Shown here: piece after piece, positions 1 through 5,606 of the stretch | Position numbering within the stretch: position 1 is the stretch's first letter | Layout: each line of letters starts with the position of its first letter | DNA from: JAXDLK01 sp034666665 | Lineage (GTDB): Bacteria; Desulfobacterota; Binatia; JACPRU01 | DNA: 5,678 nucleotides | Reading direction: 5' to 3' | Assembly (NCBI GenBank): GCA_034666665.1 | Contig: JAXDLK010000380.1 | Span: 1-5,678, forward strand | Made by a program: the position numbers and the translations under genes | The notes under the pieces: model-generated | Seen by the model: the letters and a program-made list of their open reading frames with translations, nothing else | The model's database searches: none | Told to the model about the DNA's origin: nothing

Positions 1-1
1 A

Positions 2-124
2 ATCATTGCCAGCGACAACGCCTACTTCTCGCGGCACTTCTCGGTCATCCGGGTACTTCTCTCCCAAAGGATCGGTAGGTCGAAGGAGGTCAGATGGCGG
101 CAGAAACGAAACTCCGGGCGCTGA
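2..124 (+). CDS. Possible 3' end of an upstream gene (partial, unrecognised)
   Basis: One plus-strand frame is open from the window edge (codons from position 2) to a TGA at 122-124. It would encode about 40 C-terminal residues, beginning IIASDNAYFSRHFSVIRVLL and ending in a very basic tail. Third codon positions in the first ~24 codons are mostly C or G, as in the real genes here, while the frame starting at position 1 lacks that bias and stops at 76-78. The last 31 bp would overlap the start of the DUF6632-like gene, which is compatible with translational coupling. I do not recognise a family in so short a fragment. It may instead be a non-coding leader, so confidence is low. Confidence 0.3.
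   Translation: MIASDNAYFSRHFSVIRVLLSQRIGRSKEVRWRQKRNSGR
83..90 (+). promoter_or_regulatory. Strong Shine-Dalgarno for the DUF6632-like gene
   Basis: AAGGAGGT, complementary to the 16S rRNA 3' end across all eight bases, lies 3 nt before the ATG at 94 (the GGAGG core is 4 nt away). The spacing is short, but the match is the best in the window and fixes this start. No convincing -35/-10 pair is visible between positions 1 and 80, so the promoter may lie upstream of the window. Confidence 0.75.
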
Positions 125-543
125 AGGGCGTGCTGCTCGCGACGGCGGCGTTCTTGATCCTCTTGCTGCCGTTCATGTTCGATCTCTGGCCGGCGGGATT
201 TCGCTGGGCACATCCGGCGGCGCACGGTCCCTACGAGCGCATGATCATCGCGATCTATTTCGCGCTCGGCGTGTGCCTGATCCCGACCGCGCTCGACCCG
301 GAGCGGCACGCGATTCTCGTCGACTTCACGATCCTCTCGAGTGTCCTGCACGGATTGGTCATGACGTACGACTCGTTTGCGCAGGAGCACGAGATGACCC
401 ATCTCGTCGGCGACGTGCCGATCCTGTTCGTGCTCGCGGGCGTGCTCTCGTGGCTGCATCCCCGTCGGCTGCGGCGTGAACGTGCCGCAGAAACGGGCAG
501 GAGCGCGCCGACGGTTCACGCGGAAGGCCCGCTCAGGACGTAG
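94..543 (+). CDS. Small four-helix membrane protein, DUF6632-like
   Basis: This encodes a 149-residue integral membrane protein of unknown function. Four hydrophobic segments are visible at about residues 12-30, 50-67, 72-93 and 104-121. A short basic N-terminus precedes them, and a polar, arginine-rich tail of ~28 residues follows. The spacing and conserved patches (PYERMIIAIYFALGV before helix 2, an FTILSSVLHGLVM block in helix 3, HLVGDVP leading into helix 4) match what I remember of the DUF6632 family. Those are ~130-150 residue four-span proteins with a similar H-L-x-GDVP motif. The start is set by a strong Shine-Dalgarno sequence. The gene converges on the crotonase gene, with 98 bp between their stops, and has no obvious partner except a possible upstream gene overlapping its start. 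The location is probably the cytoplasmic membrane. Family assignment is from memory of motifs; no biochemical role is known to me. Confidence 0.82.
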   Translation: MAAETKLRALKGVLLATAAFLILLLPFMFDLWPAGFRWAHPAAHGPYERMIIAIYFALGVCLIPTALDPERHAILVDFTILSSVLHGLVMTYDSFAQEHEMTHLVGDVPILFVLAGVLSWLHPRRLRRERAAETGRSAPTVHAEGPLRT

Positions 544-583
544 CACCCGGTGAGTGAGGAGAACTCCGGGGAAGACTCCCTTC

Positions 584-611
584 TCGGACGAATTCTGATT
601 CGGTCGTCCGA
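584..611. terminator. Perfect 8-bp hairpin between converging genes, candidate bidirectional terminator
   Basis: TCGGACGA (584-591) and TCGTCCGA (604-611) are perfect reverse complements separated by a 12-nt loop. The element lies in the 98-bp gap between two converging stop codons, where a shared terminator is expected. Neither flank carries a U-tract, so it is not a canonical Rho-independent terminator. It could instead stabilise 3' ends or mark a Rho-dependent site. Confidence 0.4.
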
Positions 612-641
612 CACGAAAGCGGCGGCTCGACGCGGCGGATG

Positions 642-1409
642 CTACTCCGCGCGCTTGCCGAGCTTCTGCTGCTGCGCGGCGCGGGCCGCGCGGCTCTCCG
701 CACTCTGCCAGATCGCCGCCGTGCGCGCCGCCTCCTCCGGCGTCTGTGCGAGCACCCGCTCGAGCGCCTCGGCCATGAGCGCCGCCTTCGAATGCGCGTA
801 CGCCTCCCGCGGGAATGCTCCCATGCGCTGCGCGCGGCGGAGCACCGTGTCCGTGAGCTTCTCCGCGGGCAGCAGCTCGTCGACGACGCCGAGACGGATC
901 GCCTGGCTCGCCGGATAGAGCGCCGCTCCGAGCACGAGCTCGGCGGCGCGCGCATGCGTCAGGCGCAGCTTGACGATCTCCATCGCCACCATCGGATACG
1001 ACGCTCCGATCGCCACCTCGTTGAGGCCGATCTTGTAGTCGCCGTCGAGGCCGAGCCGGTAGTCGCACGCGAGCGCGAGGACGAGGCCGCCCGCGATCGC
1101 GTGCCCGGCGATCATCGCGATCGTCGGCTTCGGCAGCGTGAGGAGCTTCACGTGCGTGTCGCGAAAGACGTCCGTCAGCACGGCGACGGAGTCGTCACCG
1201 CGGGCCGCAGCGGAGAGATCGAAGCCGCCGCTGAAGAAGCGGCCGGCGCCGGTCAGCACCACGGCCCGGACCAGATCGTCCGTGCGGGCGTCGTCGAGCG
1301 CCGCGCCGAGATCGCCGAGAAGCCGCTCGTCCTCGGCATTCGCCGGCGGGCGGTCCAGCGTGAGCACCCGGACGCCACCGTCCCGATCCTCGGTTCGCAC
1401 GGTCCCCAT
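642..1409 (-). CDS. Crotonase-fold enoyl-CoA hydratase/isomerase family protein
   Basis: This 255-residue cytoplasmic protein has the usual length of a single-domain crotonase. The superfamily acts on acyl-CoA thioesters (hydration, double-bond isomerisation, hydrolysis and related reactions). Oxyanion-hole motif 1 is GRFFSGGFDL (residues 56-65), and motif 2 is GHAIAGGLVLALACDYRLG (102-120). Aligned by eye with rat mitochondrial enoyl-CoA hydratase, the second catalytic glutamate (Glu164) is kept as Glu131 in KIGLNEVAIG, but the first (Glu144) is Val110. Syn-hydration by the standard two-glutamate mechanism is therefore doubtful, and isomerase-type or other chemistry is possible. The KIGLNEVAIG block recalls the PRK06213-type subgroup. 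The ATG at 1409 is chosen because GGAGG lies 7 nt upstream; an in-frame GTG at 1448 would add 13 residues without homology-like content and leave only 10 bp before the divergent gene. It stands alone, divergent from a methyltransferase, with no fatty-acid oxidation partners in view. The family is certain; the substrate is unknown. Confidence 0.93.
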   Translation of the reverse strand: MGTVRTEDRDGGVRVLTLDRPPANAEDERLLGDLGAALDDARTDDLVRAVVLTGAGRFFSGGFDLSAAARGDDSVAVLTDVFRDTHVKLLTLPKPTIAMIAGHAIAGGLVLALACDYRLGLDGDYKIGLNEVAIGASYPMVAMEIVKLRLTHARAAELVLGAALYPASQAIRLGVVDELLPAEKLTDTVLRRAQRMGAFPREAYAHSKAALMAEALERVLAQTPEEAARTAAIWQSAESRAARAAQQQKLGKRAE

Positions 1410-1458
1410 GTCTCGTCCTCCGTTGCGTCGGCCCGCCGGCTGCTCCACTGTCTAGCGA
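1410..1458. promoter_or_regulatory. Divergent intergenic region with crotonase ribosome binding site
   Basis: These 49 bp separate the two divergent starts and must hold, or overlap, both promoters unless those lie inside the opposing gene. On the minus strand GGAGG (plus-strand CCTCC, 1417-1421) sits 7 nt from the crotonase ATG and is a good Shine-Dalgarno sequence. On the plus strand nothing resembling a Shine-Dalgarno sequence precedes the methyltransferase ATG at 1459. I see no clear -10/-35 elements, and no operator-like palindrome longer than GCCGGC. Confidence 0.5.
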
Positions 1459-2322
1459 ATGACCTCGCCTGACGCGACGGCGGCGAATGCCGAGCAGATC
1501 CACTACTGGAACGAGGTCGCCGCTCCGAAGTGGCTCGCGCTGCAGCAGAAGATCGATGCGCAGCTCCGTCCGCTCGGCCTCGAAGCCATGGACCGGGCGC
1601 GAGTCGGCGCCGGGGAGCGGGTCGTGGACGTCGGCTGCGGCGCCGGCGATACCACGATCGAGCTCGCTCGGCGGGTCGGCGGCTCCGGGGGCGTGCTCGG
1701 CGTCGACGTGTGCTCGCCGCTGCTCGAGCGTACCGCCGAGCGCGTCCGCGCGGCCGGTCTCGACAACGTCCGGCTGGAGAATGCCGACGCGCAGACGTAC
1801 GCGCTTCCCGCGGGCCAGTACGACCTCGTCTTCTCGCGCTTCGGCGTGATGTTCTTCGCCGATCCGGCCGCGGCGTTCGCGAATCTACGGAAGGGCCTCC
1901 GTCCGGGTGGGCGGCTCGCATTCGTCTGCTGGCAGGCGTTGGCGCGGAACGCCTGGGTCGCAGTGCCCCTGGCCGCCGCCTCGCGGATCGTCGCACCCCC
2001 GCCGCCGGTGGCTGCAGAAGCTCCCGGTCCGTTCGCGTTCGCCGACATCCAGCGCGTGCACCGGATCCTCGAGGGTGCCGGCTTCGTCGACCTCGGCGTC
2101 GACGAGCTCGTCCAGCCGTTGACGATCGGCGGAGGCGGCGACGTTGCCGACGCCGTCGAGCTTCTGCTGCAGATCGGACCTCTCGCAGGCGTGCTCCGCG
2201 AGGTCGACCCGCAGGTGCGCAGCCACGTGGCGGTGGTCGTACGCGCGGCGCTCGTGCCCTACCAGTCGAATGCCGGCCTCGAGATGCAGGCCGCCGCGTG
2301 GGTGGTGACCGCCCGTAAATGA
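1459..2322 (+). CDS. Class I SAM-dependent methyltransferase
   Basis: This 287-residue soluble protein has a Rossmann-type methyltransferase fold. Motif I is VVDVGCGAGDTT (residues 55-66), the glycine-rich S-adenosylmethionine loop. Asp83 in LGVDVCSPLLE is the expected acidic residue at the end of strand 2 that binds the ribose hydroxyls. Motif II includes NAD at 108-110, YDLVFSRFGVMFF (121-133) is the strand-4 region, and LRPGGRLAFVCW (147-158) is motif III. The N-terminal helix with YWNEVAAPKWL (16-26) is typical of a UbiE/COQ5-like subgroup annotated only as methyltransferase. The ~130-residue C-terminal part should form the acceptor site, with a proline-rich linker at 180-183, but gives no clue to the substrate. 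The chosen ATG lacks a Shine-Dalgarno sequence; the NAEQI..YWN region close to the start is familiar for the subgroup, so a later start is unlikely. It is transcribed divergently from the crotonase gene and converges on corA. Small molecules such as quinones, polyketides or lipids are possible acceptors; this is inference. Confidence 0.92.
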   Translation: MTSPDATAANAEQIHYWNEVAAPKWLALQQKIDAQLRPLGLEAMDRARVGAGERVVDVGCGAGDTTIELARRVGGSGGVLGVDVCSPLLERTAERVRAAGLDNVRLENADAQTYALPAGQYDLVFSRFGVMFFADPAAAFANLRKGLRPGGRLAFVCWQALARNAWVAVPLAAASRIVAPPPPVAAEAPGPFAFADIQRVHRILEGAGFVDLGVDELVQPLTIGGGGDVADAVELLLQIGPLAGVLREVDPQVRSHVAVVVRAALVPYQSNAGLEMQAAAWVVTARK

Positions 2323-2352
2323 CCGCTTCCGATTCCCCTCTCCCGTCCTGGA

Positions 2353-2387
2353 GGCGCGTTGCGAACTGGTGAGCAACGTCTTGCGCC
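2353..2387 (+). terminator. Bulged hairpin after the methyltransferase gene, weak terminator candidate
   Basis: GGCGC (2353-2357) pairs with GCGCC (2383-2387), and GTTGC (2358-2362) pairs with GCAAC (2373-2377). The loop is 10 nt (2363-2372), and a 5-nt bulge GTCTT (2378-2382) lies on the 3' arm. It starts 31 nt after the methyltransferase stop, a suitable place for an mRNA 3' end. No U-tract follows, so intrinsic termination is uncertain. Confidence 0.35.
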
Positions 2388-2459
2388 CTCGAGCGCTTCT
2401 GCGAGCCGGCCACTCCGAGCTGGCGAGGAGTATCTTGGCCGCCCGAGCTGCGTCCGCGA

Positions 2460-2506
2460 GGGCGGGTGCCCGAAGGGCGGGTGAGGGCCGCCGGGTGAGG
2501 GGCGGG
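2460..2506 (+). repeat. G-tract cluster with three GGGCGGGTG copies, G-quadruplex motif
   Basis: GGGCGGGTG occurs at 2460-2468, 2475-2483 and 2500-2508. The stretch 2460-2506 contains eight runs of at least three G on the plus strand. Six of them (2475-2506) are separated by loops of 1, 3, 5, 3 and 1 nt, which satisfies the usual G3+N1-7 quadruplex pattern. It sits in the gap between the converging methyltransferase and corA genes, ending 6 nt beyond the corA stop. The G-rich strand would be present in read-through transcripts of the methyltransferase, not in corA mRNA. Whether it folds, or is just a compositional repeat, cannot be told from sequence. Confidence 0.5.
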
Positions 2507-2512
2507 TGACGC

Positions 2513-3577
2513 TCAGATCCAGCGCATCTTCCGGAAGTACGCGAGCATTCCCGTGACCACGAGCACGATGCCGACCCAGACCATCGGGTAGCCCCACCGC
2601 GAGTGCAGCTCCGGCATGAATTCGAAGTTCATGCCGTAGACGCCGACGAGCAAGGTCGGCGGCATGAAGATCGTGGCGATCACCGTCAGCACCTTCATCA
2701 CCGAGTTCATCCGGTTGCTGGCGACGGAGAGGTGGAGGTCCATCAGGCCGCCGCTGATGTCCCGAAAGGTCTCGATCGTGTCCATCACCTGGATCGTGTG
2801 ATCGTAGAGGTCGTGCAGAAAGGGCTTGATCTCCTCGCGTACGAACGTGCAGTCGGAACGCAGCAGGCCGGAAACGACGTCGCGCAGCGGCCACACGGAT
2901 TTCCGCAGGTACACGATCTCGCGCTTGATCTGGTGCAGTCGCGAGAGCGGGTCCTCCGCGCGGTCGTCGAGCAGCTGCTGCTCGAGCTCGTCGACGTCCG
3001 AGCCGAGCCGCTCGAGCACACCGAAGTAGTTGTCGACGATCATGTCGAGGAGCGCGTAGGCCAGGTAATCGGCGCCCATCTTGCGGATGCGTACCTTCGC
3101 CTTCCGAATCCGCTCCCGCACCGGATCGAAGACGTCGCCGGCCTTTTCTCCGAACGAGATCACGAAGTCCTCGCCGAGGATCACGCTCATGTGCTCGCCG
3201 TCGATGTCGCCGCGCGCCTCGTTCCAGCCGAGCATTTTCACCGCCACGAAGAGGTAGGCATCGTGCTCCTCGAGCTTCGGCCGCTGGTCGGTGTTCATGA
3301 CGTCCTCGAGCACGAGCGCGTGGAGACCGAACACCCGGCCGAACGCCTCGAGCACCTCGACGTCCTCGACGCCGGAGACGTCGATCCAGGTGACGGCGCC
3401 GGCCTGGCGAAGACGTGCCGCCTCCTCCACGCTGTTCACCCGCGACTCGGTGACGTCGTGCTCGGAATAGCGGATGACGTCGATCGTCACCGCCTCCCCC
3501 GACGGCGTGCCGACCGGCACGAGCGTGCCTGGCGGGAGCCCTGCCTTCCGCGACCACTGCTTGACGAACTTCGTCAT
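2513..3577 (-). CDS. corA: CorA family magnesium (and cobalt) transport channel
   Basis: This 354-residue inner-membrane channel conducts Mg2+ (and often Co2+) down its electrochemical gradient as a homopentamer. The length and layout closely follow Thermotoga maritima CorA as I remember it. A large N-terminal cytoplasmic domain (to ~260) leads into a long stalk helix continuing into TM1 (~294-314), then the signature GMN (315-317) with the periplasmic loop NFEFMPEL, TM2 (~330-348) and a basic C-terminus RKMRWI. With a constant +3 offset, the pore-lining positions are kept (Asn291, Met294, Leu297, Met305, Asn317). So are the two aspartates of the cytoplasmic Mg2+-sensing site (Asp92 in LVLEDVMN, Asp256 in HDLYDHTI). 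It should therefore close when cytoplasmic Mg2+ is high. The ATG at 3577 has AGGGG ten nt upstream (plus-strand 3588-3592), located inside the end of the mscS-like gene. The 4-bp gap to that gene implies co-transcription and probable translational coupling. All key residues are intact, so identification is firm; ion preference is inferred. Confidence 0.96.
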   Translation of the reverse strand: MTKFVKQWSRKAGLPPGTLVPVGTPSGEAVTIDVIRYSEHDVTESRVNSVEEAARLRQAGAVTWIDVSGVEDVEVLEAFGRVFGLHALVLEDVMNTDQRPKLEEHDAYLFVAVKMLGWNEARGDIDGEHMSVILGEDFVISFGEKAGDVFDPVRERIRKAKVRIRKMGADYLAYALLDMIVDNYFGVLERLGSDVDELEQQLLDDRAEDPLSRLHQIKREIVYLRKSVWPLRDVVSGLLRSDCTFVREEIKPFLHDLYDHTIQVMDTIETFRDISGGLMDLHLSVASNRMNSVMKVLTVIATIFMPPTLLVGVYGMNFEFMPELHSRWGYPMVWVGIVLVVTGMLAYFRKMRWI

Positions 3578-3581
3578 CGAA

Positions 3582-5606
3582 TCACGTCCCCTCTCCCCGC
3601 CGGGTCGGCACTGCCGGGTCAGATTCCGTCCGCACGTCGGACCGGATGTGTACGTCCCGCTGTGGGAACGGGATCTCGATCGCGGCGTCGCGGAAGGCGG
3701 CGAAGATCGCGAAGTAGAGATCGCTCTTCACCTTCCGGTCCGAGACCTGCTTCACGTTGATCCAGACGAGGAGCTCGAAGTCGAGGCTGGATTCGCCGAG
3801 GCCGACGAACCAGACCTCGGCGGCCGGAGCACGCTCGACGTGCGGCGACGCCGCGGCCACGCGCTCGAGGATCGCGCGGACTTCCTCCGGATCGCAAGAG
3901 TAGCCCACCCCGACGGGAACGTGGATGCGTACGATCGAGCTCGAATACGTCCAGTTGACGATCGTGCCGGCGTTGAACTCGGCGTTCGGAACCAGATACT
4001 CGACCGCGTCGCGCGTGCGCAGCCGCGTGGCGCGGACACCGACCTCCTGGATGACGCCGAGGGTGTCGCCCACCGTCACCCAATCCCCTTTGCGAAGCGC
4101 GCGGCTGAAGATCAAGGTCAGGCCGCTCGCCAGGTTGTTCGCGATCGTCTGCAGACCGAGACCGACGCCGATGCCGAGCGCGCCGGCGAAGAGCATCAGC
4201 GGGGCGAGACCGATGCCGACCACCTGAAGAGCCGAGAGGATCCCGGCGACGCTCAGCGCGTAGAGCAGGAACGTGTTGATCGCGTGCGCGACGCCTTCGT
4301 CGACGCTGAGCGCCGGGTAGACGCGGAAGTCGAGGTAGTCGGGCAGCAGCCGGGCGAAGAACACGAAGCCCGCGGCGATGGCGATCGCCTGCAGGAGGAT
4401 GAAGAGCGACAGCGGGCGGTCGCCGATCATCCACACGGGTGCTGCGAGCGTGCGCGTGAGCGGCCCCCATACTCCGACGAGCTCGAGCGCCAGCACGGCG
4501 ACGGCGATCACGCCGACGTAGTCGAGGAGGTGGCTCGCCGAACGGTAGAACTGCCACGCCGCCTCGCGATCGGGCTGGCGCTCGACGATCCGCCGGCGGA
4601 GCACGATCAGCAAGAAGTGATGGACGACCACCGCGCCGAGGAAGAGGCCGGCGAGCGCCCAGGTGCGGATCCAGACGAAGTGCGCGAGCCGCCGGAAGCC
4701 GGCCCAGGCGAGGAGGGCGGTGACGACCGTCACCGCCCAGACGAGTGGATAGGCGCGGTCGAACCCCGCGCTGAAGCGGCGATAGAGGGGTGCGGGAAAA
4801 TCGGGGACCAGCGCCATCACCGCCGCGCGGCGGGCGAAAACCGCCGCCAGCAGGACGATCAGCGAGAGCTCGAGGAGTGAATGCAGGAGCGCGAGGACGT
4901 CGATCGGCGCGCCGAGCGTCGCCGCGCCGTCGAGGATGGCGGCGAGCAGGATTCCGTAGACGAGCATCCAGCGTGCGATCCCGTAGAGCTGGACACCCTG
5001 CTCGCGCGGGACCCGTAGGAGTGGGCGCAAGAAGAGCTCGCGAACGGCGGTCAGCGCCGGCGCGAACCACGCCCACGCCAGAAGCAGTGGCTCGAGAATC
5101 AGGAATGCCGGATGCCGGAGCCCCGTCGCACGCGCGACGCCGCGGTAGAGGAACCAGAGGACGAGCGGCGGAATGCCGGCCGCGAGCACGTACGCGAGCG
5201 CGGAGAGCCAGGGCGGAACGGAGGGCGGCAGGCGTGCGCGCACCCGAGCGAGCACCGGGTCGAACCAGGCGGCGAATCGCCGCTGGCCGAAAAGCGCGTA
5301 CGCGATCGCGAGCAGCAACAGGAGGACGAGCGCGGTTCCGGAGAGCCCGACCGTCGCCGCCTGCTCTCGGGCGCTCGCGAGGAACGCCGGCATCGTCTCC
5401 GGCGCGGAAAAGACGGCGTCGCGGACGCGAACCAGGGTCTCGCCGTCGAACCCCGGAGGCTCGCGCTCGAGCAGCGACGGCTCCGGCTTCTTCGCTGCGG
5501 CGGCGGGAGGGGCGAAGGCCAGCGAAAGCAGGGCGAGCGCAATGGCCGCCCCCCGGCGACGTTCGCCCAGGCGCCGCGAGCGGGCCACTGTCGCGAAAAG
5601 CTTCAC
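3582..5606 (-). CDS. Large MscS-family mechanosensitive ion channel
   Basis: This encodes 674 residues from the GTG at 5606. It is a cytoplasmic-membrane channel that would open under membrane tension and release solutes on hypo-osmotic shock. The N-terminus looks like a signal peptide: a basic region to ~18, a hydrophobic core AAIALALLSLAFA (20-32), and a possible cut after PPAAAA (38). Roughly ten to eleven hydrophobic spans follow between ~90 and 500. The C-terminal ~210 residues carry the MscS core: pore helix LGIGVGLGLQTIANN (477-491), GDWVTVGDTLGVIQEVG (507-523) as the beta domain, and a YLVPNAEFNAGTIVNW block (537-552). The vestibule domain ends at IPFPQRDVHI (645-654). Compared with E. 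coli MscS (286 residues, three spans), the gate Leu105 aligns to Ile479, Leu109 to Leu483 and the kink Gly113 to Thr487, a pattern seen in larger MscK/YnaI-type members. An ATG at 5672 would add 22 residues, but that stretch has weaker GC bias at third positions and would put the hydrophobic core too far in. The frame stays open to the window edge, so an even longer start cannot be excluded. Confidence 0.9.
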   Translation of the reverse strand: MKLFATVARSRRLGERRRGAAIALALLSLAFAPPAAAAKKPEPSLLEREPPGFDGETLVRVRDAVFSAPETMPAFLASAREQAATVGLSGTALVLLLLLAIAYALFGQRRFAAWFDPVLARVRARLPPSVPPWLSALAYVLAAGIPPLVLWFLYRGVARATGLRHPAFLILEPLLLAWAWFAPALTAVRELFLRPLLRVPREQGVQLYGIARWMLVYGILLAAILDGAATLGAPIDVLALLHSLLELSLIVLLAAVFARRAAVMALVPDFPAPLYRRFSAGFDRAYPLVWAVTVVTALLAWAGFRRLAHFVWIRTWALAGLFLGAVVVHHFLLIVLRRRIVERQPDREAAWQFYRSASHLLDYVGVIAVAVLALELVGVWGPLTRTLAAPVWMIGDRPLSLFILLQAIAIAAGFVFFARLLPDYLDFRVYPALSVDEGVAHAINTFLLYALSVAGILSALQVVGIGLAPLMLFAGALGIGVGLGLQTIANNLASGLTLIFSRALRKGDWVTVGDTLGVIQEVGVRATRLRTRDAVEYLVPNAEFNAGTIVNWTYSSSIVRIHVPVGVGYSCDPEEVRAILERVAAASPHVERAPAAEVWFVGLGESSLDFELLVWINVKQVSDRKVKSDLYFAIFAAFRDAAIEIPFPQRDVHIRSDVRTESDPAVPTRRGEGT
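3588..3598 (-). promoter_or_regulatory. corA ribosome binding site inside the mscS 3' end
   Basis: On the minus strand this reads GGGGAGAGGGG. The proximal AGGGG (3588-3592) ends 10 nt before the corA ATG, slightly longer than ideal spacing. Because it lies in the last codons of the upstream gene, ribosomes terminating there would deliver initiation at corA. Confidence 0.5.

Noticed and set aside
22..1068. Minus-strand open frame of about 348 codons covering the DUF6632-like and crotonase regions
   Set aside because: It crosses two real genes and the hairpin gap, is dominated by Arg, Ala and Gly, and is out of frame with the crotonase.
1410..1448. N-terminal extension of the crotonase from the GTG at 1448
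   Set aside because: The added residues (MEQPAGRRNGGRD) look unlike crotonase N-termini, they contain the good Shine-Dalgarno of the ATG at 1409, and they would leave almost no room for promoters before the divergent gene.
642..2322. Crotonase and methyltransferase as a biosynthetic gene cluster
   Set aside because: They are transcribed divergently, belong to common general-purpose families, and no ketosynthase, acyl-CoA ligase, transporter or regulator is present in the window.
1253..2413. Minus-strand open frame of about 386 codons opposite the methyltransferase
   Set aside because: Arginine- and serine-rich shadow of a methyltransferase gene that shows all SAM-binding motifs in order on the plus strand.
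2460..2508. CRISPR or integron-like repeat array in the G-rich gap
   Set aside because: The repeated unit is only 9 nt, copies are spaced unevenly (15 and 25 nt), and there are no unique spacers or associated genes.
2603..3760. Plus-strand open frame of about 385 codons opposite corA
   Set aside because: It mirrors corA codons, is full of His, Val, Glu and Asp without motifs, and runs across the mscS-corA junction; corA on the other strand has every key residue.
3474..4880. Long plus-strand open frame of about 468 codons opposite the mscS-like gene
   Set aside because: It is antisense to a well-conserved channel gene and translates to a low-complexity protein rich in Asp, Glu, Arg and His, the typical shadow of GC-rich coding DNA. 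It has no fold-like hydrophobic pattern.
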